The notes beneath the pieces were generated by a model, which was given only the letters and a program-made list of their open reading frames with translations, had not been told where the DNA came from and searched no databases. A DNA stretch of 64,000 bases from Ostrinia nubilalis (taxonomy: Eukaryota; Arthropoda; Insecta; Lepidoptera; Crambidae), in contig NC_087104.1 of the NCBI RefSeq assembly GCF_963855985.1, forward strand, positions 14,942,001-15,006,000, written 5' to 3'. Below are positions 33,859-44,698 of the stretch, one piece after another. Made by a program: the position numbers and the translations under genes. Positions within the stretch are counted from its first letter, which is position 1, and each line of letters starts with the position of its first letter.

Positions 33859-35208
33859 TCGCACAAACGAACCGCGCACAAGTAGAGCTTTTTAGAGCCA
33901 CTGATTTTTCAACTTACGCATTTTATTTTCTAAAAAAGTTTTTTTTTTAAAGTATCAAATAAATTACTACTGTAAATAAACGTTTGTTTTCGTGGAAGAA
34001 TTTCAGAAATTTTTCATTTTACGAGACTCGTGCCCGTAGTCTTTGATGTCGCAATTTTGGCGTTTTAAAAAAAGTAACGTCAGAATAACGAGTCACCTTT
34101 CATTAGCCACATTTGACTAACCAAATTGTGTTTCTACGTGAATTTACATTCAGAAACAACCTTGTTTTTGAAGTACAGAGTCACCGAATTAGGCTAACCC
34201 TAGCGGTTGTTTACATACGAATTTTTATAGGCCACAAAAAATGTAACCAACATGGGCGCGAGAATTTGTGAGCATTAAAAGCGGATGTTTTTTGTCGCGC
34301 TAATTTGGGTCGAGCGTTAACCCTTTCGCGGCCGCAGGATGTGAAATATCAGAGTGGGGATCGAAAGGTCAAATGGATGAGCCAGGTCACTCTCGCGCCT
34401 GAGAAGGGTTATTCCATGAAAAACCTTTGATCTCCGGGAATGCCATAACAATAAAAACGGACGGCAAAATGAAGCAGAAGGGCTCTAAGGAGTTTCACAA
34501 AAACAAGTCTAAGCCGAACAAAAGTAGGTTAACGAGTTTTAAGCTAGCTATAACAAGTAGACGGAACTATGTTGTAAATTGCTTAACAGTTTTGGTATAC
34601 TGATAACTTAAACGTTAGTTTGTACAAGGAACATCGTATATTACTGGAAAACAGTTTGATCTTCTAAAGTTTACACGACTTTAAAATTAATTTAAAGTTT
34701 TCGAACCAGCTTATGTTTCATCTATACGAGAGTTTTAGTGGCATGGCGGTTCCGTTTGCGTTATCTTCATGACGAATGGCGCTCCATGGTGTCGTGTGAA
34801 TGCGCGCCGCATCGCGTCGCGCCGCGCCGCGTCGGGCCGTATATCTGTCGATTGTCGCGGACAGCCGCGCGGGTGATCTATAGAGCTGCGCCCAGGGCCC
34901 GATGGATGCTGCAAATCAACCATTTGTCAAATAAACCGAATGTTTGTCAGATCCAATAGAGGTCTAAAACGTTGAAATATTTAAAATCTATTCTGAATAC
35001 ATGAAAACTGCAAATGTATGTAGTTATCATCAGTACTCTATCTTAAAATCTTGTTAGAAAATTCCCAAATTGATTAATATTTTGTTGTGCAGTGCTAATA
35101 CACGTCTAGGATAAACAAAAGGTAGAGACTACAAGGCAGTCGATTTATTTTACTATAAAATTATGCTATAATCCCAAAAGACTTTTTTATATCACTTATG
35201 ACAGACTT
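33859..35208. other. Non-coding stretch with strong GC island
   Basis: A marked CpG-rich island lies at about 34795-34905 (repeated CGCGTCGCGCC-type text). No coding gene; the overlapping open frames on both strands are compositional. Confidence 0.45.
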
Positions 35209-35325
35209 ATGACAGTCACTGGATGCGAGCGGCACAAGACCGGTCTTTGAGGAAATCCTTAGGGGAGGCCTTTGTCTAGCAGTGGACGTCTTTCGGCTGA
35301 ATCGAACGAACGAACGAATGACAGT
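35209..35325 (+). mobile_element. 5'-truncated RTE-like LINE with 8-bp target duplication
   Basis: ATGACAGT flanks the insert (35209-35216 and 35318-35325). The insert encodes WMRAAQDRSLRKSLGEAFV, a stop, QWTSFG, then a GAAC-repeat tail. It is the family with the GAAC tail seen also at 12846. Confidence 0.75.
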
Positions 35326-35735
35326 TTTATCAAATTTTTATACCGATCTTTGAATTCTCGTTGGATGACTATAGAATTTTATCTTCATTTATTAAAAATA
35401 ATATTTTAAAATGTTGTCTTTTGGCAGCCCTGGGAACGATTCACTGGCGGGGCATATATCGCGGGCACGTTGACGAGCGCGGGCGCACTGTGTGTTCGCG
35501 CCTGACGGATGGACGAATATTTTAGATAAACACTCTGGATAGTGTGCCATTCAATGCATTATGTATTTTTATAGTTTAGAAACGATCTTATGGCTTTTTC
35601 AAAATGTGAATTAATGTTTTCAAACGTAGATATACTCGTACCTACTTGCACTTGAGTCAAAAATTACATATTATAATAATATATAAAATCATTATTATTT
35701 TAGTATTATAACTTTTGTCCTTTACGAGTACAGCA
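35326..35735. other. Non-coding stretch
   Basis: A GC-rich patch lies at about 35440-35515; nothing else was recognised. Confidence 0.45.
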
Positions 35736-35793
35736 CTACGTTTAAATAACGCGAAATAAAGCACTTGCTTTATTTCGCGTTATTTAAACGTAG
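35736..35793. repeat. Perfect hairpin, 27-bp arms, 4-nt loop
   Basis: The left arm (35736-35762) runs from CTACGTTTAAATAACG to AAATAAAGC, the loop is ACTT, and the right arm is the exact reverse complement (35767-35793). GCACTTGC occurs both at 35761-35768 and immediately after the right arm at 35794-35801, the footprint expected of a replication template switch. Confidence 0.95.
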
Positions 35794-36041
35794 GCACTTG
35801 CCTATACCACGTTGTTATACTGGTATGAATATGGATGTGCAACTATCGCAGTGGTTAGATGCCGATACCATTCGGCGCATACGAACTTTGCAAACAGAGT
35901 TAGCAAACAGTTCCATTGAATAACCGCATCTACCTACTCATATAGTTTCCAACTTTTTCGAAGCCGCCACCGCGCCGCTCCGCGCGGTCGAACGCAAATG
36001 TTTGGACACCTGAGTTTTGACGTACAATTCGGAAAATCAAT

Positions 36042-36222
36042 TTAGAGTAGGCGCACACCGTTGATTTTTAGTTGGTCGATAGTTGTGCCCGATTTTAATT
36101 TGTATGAAGAATCGGGCAAATCGAATCGGCGTAGTGTGCGCACTCCCATACATGCCCATACTGATCAACTGCCCGACTAAACTATCGGCCAACGAAAAAT
36201 CAACGGTGTGCGCCTACTCTTA
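36042..36222. mobile_element. MITE with long terminal inverted repeats and TTA target duplication
   Basis: The left end GAGTAGGCGCACACCGTTGA is matched by the reverse complement of the right end with only a few differences over about 45 bp. TTA lies on both sides (36042-36044 and 36220-36222). The 3-bp duplication suggests a Harbinger-like or CACTA-like source. It has no coding capacity. The plus-strand open frame here is incidental. Confidence 0.85.
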
Positions 36223-36841
36223 TAATTGTGGAGTTAGATTTGATACCGATATACAGTTGAGAGTTGGCTGGCTAGAGCTTTTGAGTCTTTTCTCTACAAA
36301 GCAGAGTACCTACCTATTTAATTTAGCCTAGGTAGTTCTTGACTCTGCTGCATACTAAGCGGGATGTTTACACAAAATAGGTAGTGTTTTGCAACAAAAA
36401 TGTAAAGTCGATGTGCTGTCGACTGTTCGGTATCTACCTACTCAGCTATCCATTAATTTTAAAGTATAATAAGTTTTATCGTAGCTTACTAAATAGGTAC
36501 ATTATTTTTTGACAAACCGTAAGGTGGGAGGCATCGATCGTTCTCCAATAGGTACACATCACATGCGTAGCGTTTTGGTTTTGTTTGCTATCGGCAGCAC
36601 TTGGATGGGTCCGCAAATGTTGTCCGTGTAGCCGCGCTGCATATTTCACGTCGGCTGCCTGAAAAACTGCCGGGTATTGCAGCATACTAACAGCCTTCCT
36701 ACAATTTTTCCAATAACACACGGGAGTCCTGTGTAGACTGTCGGTTTTGCTGTTCAACTTCAACAACTATTGTTATCGCTTCTGAAATTTATTGCGATTC
36801 TGCAATTTTATTAAATATCCATTACCTTAAATTACAGATTT
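36223..36841. other. Non-coding stretch, nothing recognised
   Basis: The minus open frame 36476-36766 has no domain I recognise and no similarity to neighbours. Confidence 0.45.
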
Positions 36842-37022
36842 TTTTATATCCTCATCTTCATCATCATCATTTCAGCCACAGGACGTCCTCTGCTGAACAC
36901 AATCCTCCCCCAATGCTTTACATGTTGATCGATTAGTAGCGGCCTGCGTCCAGCGCTTCCCTGCTACCTTTATGTTGTCGTCGGTTCACTTTGTGGGTGG
37001 ACGTCCCATTATTTTATATCCT
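36842..37022 (-). mobile_element. 5'-truncated RTE-like LINE with 11-bp target duplication
   Basis: TTTTATATCCT flanks the insert (36842-36852 and 37012-37022). On the minus strand it contains ORF2 3' text (GTCCACCCACAAAGTGAACC) and an ATG-repeat tail. It is not inverted, unlike the copy at 16048. Confidence 0.85.
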
Positions 37023-38712
37023 AGTAGATAAGAAAAATCTAGACATTATATAGGTACAAGTACTTGAACGGAAATGAAACCTTTGAATAGTCGCCTGATT
37101 CTGATAGACACAACATCTCAATAATCGAGAATGAGGTCACATGGCTATAAAAATAAAGCAAAAATATGAAAGCCGCATCCGACTGTAGATTGTATTTAAA
37201 AATAAAATATGAACCTCTTGCTTCCTCACATTGACGTCAAAGGTGGTTTCTACCTGTAAAGAGTGCACTATTGTCGGGCACATAATTAGATCTCCATTCT
37301 CATGCTTTTCCTAGAAAATAACATCGAGAAAAATTCTAGGCGAAGAATAAAATATAGCAAGAGTATGATTTTTTTAAATAAAGCGGTAGCTTCAAGTTTA
37401 TCTCGATTACATAACTATAGATTGACGAGCATATTATTGTGTTTTAACTACCTACTGACCAAACATTTGGTACCTTTTTTGTGAACTTTTTAAATGCGCT
37501 ATTTTTATACGCTTTTCATATTTTCTTGCTCGATCATTCATTCACTCGTAAAATTATCAAATTATTCAGATCACTGGGTCCCTGCACATTGTGTTGTAAA
37601 AACTTCCTTTGTTCGTTCATGTAACAACCACAATATTGGCGAACAGTTAAACGGTTCGTGATTTTTATTGAAATTTCACCCGACTGTGTCTTTCCATCTC
37701 GGACATAAAACCTTAGTGGTGCTTAAAAAATAATCTGTGTTGGAATTGGAACGTTTAATTCCAAGTGGCAATGGGGCGCTTTGAATTCCAGGACCATTCG
37801 CTAGCTGTGGAGAAGCGCGGAAAAATTAAGTGGGGCTTAGGTCGTATCGGAACGGAAACAAAGGGGAAATGACTAATTAGAGAAATGGAGCGAGTGGCGC
37901 CCTCTGCCGCAGGCCGCGGGGAACAGCCAGCCAGGCGGCGGACGTCTTAGCCATGGACGCAGAAGTCTTTCAGACCTTCGGTTAAGGCCGGGTAGCAGAG
38001 AAAATGGCGAAAATGAGGTTTTCATTTTTCATTTTTGAGGTACTAAACAGTAAAATGAAAGGCTAAGATTTTTATTGGGCATAGTTGAGGATATTTTCTA
38101 GGGCTATTAACGGATGGAAACACGATTTGATGAAGTTGACTCGATATAATAAATTCCCAAAGTTACCTCTATTCGTTTTCTATTTATGGTTTTATTTTTA
38201 AAATAAGCGATTTGAGATTCTAAATCTTTTACTAAACTAAAGTTCAGAAATAACTCGAGGGCTTTTAACGGATGAAATTTTTATATTGCGTCTTATTTAG
38301 TTACTATGTTAAAAAATGTGGAAAAAATCGTCCATGACGGCTTGGACAATCTCAATCAGTCGCGCGGTGGCGCTTACGGAGGACGGACGCGTGTCAGTTT
38401 TTTGGACGTGACAGTTCGCGATTTGTCAATATTTTTGACAATGATGACTTTGATGAGTCACAGTATAATAATATCAGTGTTACTGGAGAAAGCTAAAATT
38501 TTTGATAATTAAGAATTATCAATTTTGTCTACCTATTGAAATTTAAATCTTTCGCATCCTTTTAAACGAAGACTCTACTCATGATACATAGTACATTCCT
38601 CGAATATGAGACAAAACCAATGAGTTAAAATTACATTTTAATAGTACCTACATACAATCGTCTTACACTCTCTAGAAGAGCACACTTATAATTATGTAAG
38701 AGCATAATTATT
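37023..38712. other. Non-coding stretch with GC-rich island
   Basis: A GC-rich island lies at about 37865-37960; the rest is AT-rich. No gene was recognised. Confidence 0.45.
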
Positions 38713-38848
38713 AAAGTCGAAGTCAAACATTCTTTATTTGTGTGGACCTATATTAACGAGAGATTACAAGGCGTCAAATACTTCAAGGAGAAAAAATTAG
38801 TATAAAGCTAAATTTTGCTCTCATGGAGCCTTTACCTACTCTGACAAA
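38713..38848 (-). mobile_element. LINE 3' end, (TTTGAC)-tail family
   Basis: The reverse complement contains AGGCTCCATGAGAGCAAAA and ends CAAATAAAGAATGTTTGACT plus TCGACTTT, a diverged version of the 3' ends at 51405 and 60775. Confidence 0.6.
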
Positions 38849-39717
38849 TCAAGACTTAAAGAAGAAACTAATAATAAAACTATTTAACTGTCTTGCAATG
38901 AAAAGCTTGATCGGGTACAACACCTCAAGTTATTTTAGAACTTGATTTCATTAAAAGACTCCGAATATCAAATCGCTTAGGTATCTAAAGTGAAACGATT
39001 CTGAAATGTCAAGTGGCATAAAGTTGGGACTAATAAATAACCCATTAAGATAGTAGCGCCCTCCTGTCAATGACATACCTGGAACGATAGAGTATTGGAC
39101 AACTAATAAAAATGCTTTTTCCTAAATGACTGACGGATATCGTAGAGACCTGAAAGTTGGAATGTGTGTTCTTTGTATGACGTAGGCATCCGATTTTCCG
39201 AAATGGGGTCATGAAATGAAGGGGGTGAAAAAAGGGGGCAAAGTTTGTATGGGACAAAGTGATTCTTTGGTTCAATCTACTTGAAATTTTGCTTAACAAT
39301 TCCTTAATATTATAATTCATGACAAACGTGTAAAAGGGATAGAACGTTATTTTGGGAGTCATTTGCTTCGAAGTTAATATCAATACTAGATACTTACTGC
39401 TTTTGATTTAATTACTTTTTATATTTACAAGTGTCTGAAAACTCCATGTCAGATTGCAATCAATGTCAAGTGAAATCTCAAATTGAAATGTCTCAATCTC
39501 AATGAGGAGGCTCTGTATTTATTCCTAGAATTCCCCTAACACCGTCAAATTACTCTTTCGAATTCAAGACAGTGCAGTTTCCCATCAGTCTGCTTCGTAA
39601 TGACTATAAACAAAGCTCAAAGCCAAACTCTAGGGACCTCTGCTTAAACTCCCATGAGTGCACAGAGGTACGCAGGTAACCGCGTGTGATGCTCATAGTA
39701 ATTTTCGATACAGAACC
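38849..39717. other. Non-coding stretch, possible old repeat
   Basis: About 39120-39280 (GAGACCTGAAAGTTGGAATG and a GGGGGTGAAAAAAGGGGGC tract) resembles text common in lepidopteran repeats, but I cannot set its ends. Confidence 0.3.
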
Positions 39718-39777
39718 CCGTACATACGTCATACATATTATAGAAAGAAAACACCCAGACCAATACAAACAAATATA
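39718..39777 (-). mobile_element. SINE fragment
   Basis: The reverse complement ATATATTTGTTTGTATTGGT followed by CTGGGTGTTTTC matches the middle of the SINE at 24551. Confidence 0.6.
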
Positions 39778-40184
39778 TTTCTGCAATTTTAGTATGATAT
39801 TTTTATTTATTAATGAACAAAGAGACTGAACAAAATTGATGCGTGTACTGATTAATGTTATTAACCACATGCAAAGCTTCGTGAATTGTAACAACTATAA
39901 TTTATTATCCAAGCTCTAAATAATCGCTACTAAGAGTAACTTATCATAAAATGTTTTTCCAATCGCTCAAGCTCCCAAGGGCCTACCGATAGGTCGGGTG
40001 ACGTAATCTTGAAATTCTTTAAGCCGGCGCAGAACTTCCAGAAGGTCGGGCGACGCCACGGCCACTTTGAACCGTGTTTACTTCTGCAGTTATATTTTAT
40101 ATTTATTCGATTCTAGAATATATTCCCAAAAAGTCTGAAAGGTGTTTTAATTTGTATCACTTGGATATGATTTGTATTATAAAG

Positions 40185-40372
40185 TATTATAATTTGGGAT
40201 TTTAAAGAAAACAACATGTGATCGGTTCCGCTGACAAGACCAGAAGGAAGTCTATTCTTCAAAATTGGATACATTGACAAACTTACACTTCCGGTACAGA
40301 TAATGAAAAATATAGCTTCCATAGACATTATAAGTGGTATGATGGCACTAGTATTTTGAGCACATAATAACA
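40185..40372 (-). repeat. 3' LTR of the copia element, 188 bp
   Basis: Read on the minus strand it starts TGTTATTATGTGC and ends AAATTATAATA. It is identical by eye to 44506-44693. The open frame of about 66 residues across it recurs in the other LTR and is incidental. Confidence 0.95.
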
Positions 40373-40383
40373 CCCCCACTCTC
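40373..40383 (-). other. Polypurine tract of the copia element
   Basis: On the minus strand GAGAGTGGGGG lies immediately upstream of the 3' LTR, the position from which plus-strand DNA synthesis is primed. Confidence 0.85.
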
Positions 40384-40399
40384 AAAATCTCAATTTACA

Positions 40400-43300
40400 T
40401 TAATTACAACAGACATTAACAATACCTAAAATGTTCATAAACTTTCTATGTTTAATAAAATTCAAGCTTTTTGTAAACATGTCTGCTGGCATGTCACTTG
40501 TAGGCAAATAACTAACTTTAACTATACCATTAGAAACTACTTCTCTACAATAGTGATAACGGATATCAATGTGTTTAGTCCTATTGTGAAAAATAGGATT
40601 TTCTGACAATTTTTTTGCACTTTGATTATCATTATATAATTCAATTGTATATAATCTTTCAGTAATCTCACTTTGCAAGTTTCTAAGATATACAGATTCA
40701 CGACAACCTTCTGTAAGTGCCATGTATTCGGCCTCTGTGCTAGAGAGTGCCACTGTTCTCTGCTTCTTACAACTCCATGATATGACAGAACCCGATAACA
40801 TGAAACAGTAACCTGAGTAAGATTTTCTATCCTCTGAACAATTTCCCCAATCACTATCAACATAACCCACGATATCAACATTACCATTTTTACAATATTT
40901 TAAACCTATCTTTTTACTCCCCTTTAAATATTTTAATATTCTTTTAGCATAGGACCAGTGCTCACTATTAGAACAATTATTAAATTGACTTAAATATCCT
41001 ACAGCATATGAAATATCAGGCCTTGTAAGAACAGCAAGATACATGAGGCTACCTATAAGTTGCTGATAAGGGTTATCACACTTCTGCCCTTCATTTTTAA
41101 CAATATTTAATCTAGGCTCCATAGGAGTCTCAAAAGTTTTACATTCGTTCATATTAAATTTATGCAACAACTCATTAATATAGTTTTCCTGACTCAATGT
41201 AATAACATTATTCACTTTATCTATGTTTACATTCATACCAAGACATTTTTTAATTTCTCCTAAATCTTTAATCTTAAATTTACTGCTTAAAGTTTGTTTT
41301 AACAGAGCCATTTCAGATTTATCATTTGAAAAAATAAAAAAATCATCAACATACAATGTTACTATTGTCCTAAGACCATTAACAATTTTTGTATATAAAC
41401 ATGGCTCAATTTTTGATTTTCTATAACCACTACATAACATCACACTATCTACTTTTTTATGCCACGCCCTAGAGGATTGCTTGAGACCATATATAGCTTT
41501 GTGTAACTCAAGAACTTTATTTTCATTCACATTATCATTATAATACTCAAAACCATCTGGTTTCTGCATAAATATGGTCTCCTCCAATTCTCCATTTAGG
41601 AAGGCAGTCTTAACATCTAAATGAGATGTTTCCAAATCTAGTTGTACTGCCAAAGCAAACAATAATCTTAGTGTAGAGTGACGGACTACTGGGGAGAAGG
41701 TTTCATTGTAATCAATTCCATATTTTTGATTATAACCCTTTGCTACCAGTCTGGCACGATAACAAACATTATTGTCCTTATCATACTTCTTTTTTAGCAC
41801 CCACTTGCACTTTACAACAGTTCCTTCTTTAGGAGGGTCTACGAGCTCCCATGCACAGTTATCATGAAAACTCTGCAACTCCTCTTTGACAGCACGCAAC
41901 CAATGTTCTCTTTCTGGACATTGTAGGGCTTCCTCTAAAGTGAGTTCATTGTCATCTGCGCCGGAACCGGAAGTGTCTATACACATATTAGAGAAACCAT
42001 ACCTGTCTGGTTTTCGCCTTTCTCTAGCAGGTATCACTTTTACCACACTCTCCGTGTTCTCCGTAGAACTGTCAGTTTCTTCATTCTCACTCGGCACATA
42101 AGATGGATCTTCTGTATAATTTGCTGAAGACAAAAAGGAGTCATCTGACTGACAATTGTCCCCCACTGCATCTGATGTTTCCTCTTCTTCTTCGACATAA
42201 GGAGCATCCAAGTCCAAGTTTTCAACAGTAGCTGTCACATTGCTCACTGGCAATTCTTTTTCAATTATTATGACATCTCGACTGCATGTTATTGACTTGG
42301 TATGGGGATTATACACTCTGTATCCTTTAATATTATCTGGATAGCCCACTAGAATACATTTGACTGATTTTTTGTCCCACTTTAACCTTTTTTCTTTCGG
42401 TATATGAACCATGCAAGTACTCCCAAATACACGAAGATGACTAATATCAGGTTTCTTATTAGTCCACAGCTCATAAGGCGTTTTGTCGTTTAAACCCGCT
42501 GATACTGTTCGGTTCTGTAAGTAAACAGCAGTATTAGTTGCCTCTGCCCAGAATTCCTTTTTTAAACTAGCATCAAACAATAAACATCGAGCCTTTTCAA
42601 TAATACTGCGGTTCATACGCTCACTTAAGCCATTTTGTTCTGGCGTGTATGTATTAGTTTTCTGGTGAATAATTCCCTTTTGCTTTAGATAATTTTCAAA
42701 TTCATGACTGCAATATTCACGACCATTATCACTGCGCAATATCTTTATCTTTTTATTTTGTGTATTCTCCACTTTGGACACATAATCTCTAAAGCATTGA
42801 AAAGATTCACTCTTGTTTTTCATAAAATAGATGTGAGTCATGCGACTATAATCATCAACAAAGATTATAAAATACCTTGATCCTCCAATAGAGCAGCTCT
42901 CCATAGGTCCGCACACATCACTATGAATTACCTCCAGCAACTGACTGCTTCTATTTCCATTACTCGGGAAGGGCAGGCGAGTTTGTTTTCCTTCACAGCA
43001 AGTAACGCAGGAATTTTTACTTGTCACTGCCTTATCATCCATAATAAAACCTTCCACAGCATCCTTCATTTTATTCAGGTAGGAGCTATTGACGTGCCCC
43101 AACCTTCGGTGCCAAGTTTCACTGGAAACCACAGCCACTGCTGACAGAGGCACTGGCGAATTGAGTCTGTAAACACCATTGACCAGGATCGCTGTCGCCA
43201 CCAAAACTCCCTTTCGATTATAAATATCACAACCGCCCGCTCTGAAGTCCACTTTGTTTCCCTTCTTTATAAGTTGGCTCACAGATAGAAGATTAGTTGT

Positions 43301-44344
43301 GAGACTCGGTACACACATAACCTCTTCCACTGTCACATCGAAATTGCATTCATCAGTACAAGTAGTAATGTTTACTTCACCGCAACATTTTACTGGAACT
43401 TTACTCTCGTTGGCAACCACAATTTCCTTCATACTATGTTCGTAAGATGGGTTTACGATCCAATGTTCATTCGTCGTCAGATGTACGCTGGCGCCGGAAT
43501 CGACATACCAATCAGATTTACTATAAAAACCGCTCAGAAACACAGCACTGAATGCGTTCGTCTGTTTTCGATCCATTTCTTTGGTATTCACTGAATTCGT
43601 ACACTGATTACGATAGTGTCCCATTTGTTTACATCGGAAACATTTTATGTTCGACTTTGACAACTGGTCGCCATCTTTACCGCGATTTTTGTCTTTGGTT
43701 TTGTCTCCCTTGTCATTTGATTTGACATTTCTCTTATGTTGGTACCATTGACTTTTGTTACTATGGAACGAACCAAATGCAGCACTTTCAACACGAACTT
43801 CAGACTCCATGTCTAATAATTTAGATTTGATTGAATCCGTCGTGATACTGATGCCAGAGTGTTCAATCGCCATAATCATTGGCGAAAATTTATCGGGTAA
43901 TCCAGCCAGTAACAAAGAGCCAATCCACTCGTCGTTAATGTTGAAGCCAGTCCCAGCCAATTTCTGACCCGTCTCCACTAATTGAGTTACATATGAATTC
44001 ATGGAATCACAGTCATCCAGTCTTATTGAAATTAGATTTCTCAATAGGCTTATCCTTCTCGTGAATCCAGAATCATCATACAGCGACTTCAATTTTTCCC
44101 ATAGTTCCTTCGTAGATTTTACTTCTCTGATATGAACATAAATGGAGGGATCTATCGTTAAGATCAATTTGGCTCTGGTTTTAGCGTCATCCGTGGGTGC
44201 AACTGGCGCTTGACCTGCTTCTGGCTTGATGCATTCTAGCGTTCCTTCCAAAATCAAGAAGTTTTCCGCCGCGAAACACCATTCACAATAATTTTCTCGT
44301 CCTCTTAGTTTAGGTACATTCACCAAATAGTTCGATGATGCCAT
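40400..44344 (-). CDS. Copia Gag-Pol polyprotein, intact, 1314 residues
   Basis: This single ORF encodes all proteins of a Ty1/copia element. In order: a Gag domain (about 1-200); a CCHC zinc knuckle CFRCKQMGHYRNQC (235-248); an aspartic protease with DSGAS (282-286); an integrase with the HHCC zinc site (H412, H417, C446, C449) and catalytic D476, D539 (RSDNGREY) and E575; a linker rich in acidic residues; a reverse transcriptase with YVDD (998-1001); and RNase H with D1163/D1165 and STEAEY. The protease-integrase-RT order separates copia from gypsy elements. All catalytic residues I can check are present. The ATG at 44344 lies about 150 bp after the primer-binding site. No frameshift separates gag from pol, so any Gag excess would need splicing or processing. 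Confidence 0.97.
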   Translation of the reverse strand: MASSNYLVNVPKLRGRENYCEWCFAAENFLILEGTLECIKPEAGQAPVAPTDDAKTRAKLILTIDPSIYVHIREVKSTKELWEKLKSLYDDSGFTRRISLLRNLISIRLDDCDSMNSYVTQLVETGQKLAGTGFNINDEWIGSLLLAGLPDKFSPMIMAIEHSGISITTDSIKSKLLDMESEVRVESAAFGSFHSNKSQWYQHKRNVKSNDKGDKTKDKNRGKDGDQLSKSNIKCFRCKQMGHYRNQCTNSVNTKEMDRKQTNAFSAVFLSGFYSKSDWYVDSGASVHLTTNEHWIVNPSYEHSMKEIVVANESKVPVKCCGEVNITTCTDECNFDVTVEEVMCVPSLTTNLLSVSQLIKKGNKVDFRAGGCDIYNRKGVLVATAILVNGVYRLNSPVPLSAVAVVSSETWHRRLGHVNSSYLNKMKDAVEGFIMDDKAVTSKNSCVTCCEGKQTRLPFPSNGNRSSQLLEVIHSDVCGPMESCSIGGSRYFIIFVDDYSRMTHIYFMKNKSESFQCFRDYVSKVENTQNKKIKILRSDNGREYCSHEFENYLKQKGIIHQKTNTYTPEQNGLSERMNRSIIEKARCLLFDASLKKEFWAEATNTAVYLQNRTVSAGLNDKTPYELWTNKKPDISHLRVFGSTCMVHIPKEKRLKWDKKSVKCILVGYPDNIKGYRVYNPHTKSITCSRDVIIIEKELPVSNVTATVENLDLDAPYVEEEEETSDAVGDNCQSDDSFLSSANYTEDPSYVPSENEETDSSTENTESVVKVIPARERRKPDRYGFSNMCIDTSGSGADDNELTLEEALQCPEREHWLRAVKEELQSFHDNCAWELVDPPKEGTVVKCKWVLKKKYDKDNNVCYRARLVAKGYNQKYGIDYNETFSPVVRHSTLRLLFALAVQLDLETSHLDVKTAFLNGELEETIFMQKPDGFEYYNDNVNENKVLELHKAIYGLKQSSRAWHKKVDSVMLCSGYRKSKIEPCLYTKIVNGLRTIVTLYVDDFFIFSNDKSEMALLKQTLSSKFKIKDLGEIKKCLGMNVNIDKVNNVITLSQENYINELLHKFNMNECKTFETPMEPRLNIVKNEGQKCDNPYQQLIGSLMYLAVLTRPDISYAVGYLSQFNNCSNSEHWSYAKRILKYLKGSKKIGLKYCKNGNVDIVGYVDSDWGNCSEDRKSYSGYCFMLSGSVISWSCKKQRTVALSSTEAEYMALTEGCRESVYLRNLQSEITERLYTIELYNDNQSAKKLSENPIFHNRTKHIDIRYHYCREVVSNGIVKVSYLPTSDMPADMFTKSLNFIKHRKFMNILGIVNVCCN

Positions 44345-44491
44345 TTTGAATTTTCAGTTCAAATCTCAAGTACCTACTAACCGACACTGCACAAATCCAC
44401 AAAAAACAATTCTTTCCACTTACTGCAACTGTTATCAATGTCCACAATAACAACTGTCGCGAGAACTAATTGAATAGTAGCCAGAAACGCT

Positions 44492-44505
44492 CTGGGCCCA
44501 TAACC
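44492..44505 (-). other. Primer-binding site for a half initiator-tRNA
   Basis: On the minus strand GGTTATGGGCCCAG directly follows the 5' LTR. It is complementary to the anticodon-loop region (CTGGGCCCATAACC) of initiator methionine tRNA, the 5'-half-tRNA primer described for Drosophila copia, rather than to a tRNA 3' end. Confidence 0.88.
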
Positions 44506-44693
44506 TATTATAATTTGGGATTTTAAAGAAAACAACATGTGATCGGTTCCGCTGACAAGACCAGAAGGAAGTCTATTCTTCAAAATTGGATACATTGACA
44601 AACTTACACTTCCGGTACAGATAATGAAAAATATAGCTTCCATAGACATTATAAGTGGTATGATGGCACTAGTATTTTGAGCACATAATAACA
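44506..44693 (-). repeat. 5' LTR of the copia element, 188 bp
   Basis: Identical by eye to the copy at 40185-40372. It would carry the promoter and polyadenylation signal. The boundary is set by the adjacent primer-binding site and the TAAAG duplication. Confidence 0.95.
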
Positions 44694-44698
44694 TAAAG

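Larger units (their letters stand above)
40180..44698 (-). mobile_element. Complete Ty1/copia LTR retrotransposon (4509 bp plus 5-bp target duplication)
   Basis: Two LTR copies bound an intact Gag-Pol gene, and TAAAG is duplicated outside them (40180-40184 and 44694-44698). The order on the minus strand is 5' LTR, primer-binding site, short leader, one ORF, polypurine tract, 3' LTR. The LTRs look identical base for base, and the ORF has no stops or frameshifts, so insertion is recent and the copy may still be functional. The element is far better preserved than any other repeat here. Confidence 0.97.

Noticed and set aside
34735..34959. Overlapping frames on both strands in the CpG-rich island
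   Set aside because: Open on both strands because of GC-rich composition; no motif.
40113..44694. About 66-residue frames in both LTRs of the copia element
   Set aside because: Identical because the LTRs are identical; not a known LTR-encoded protein.
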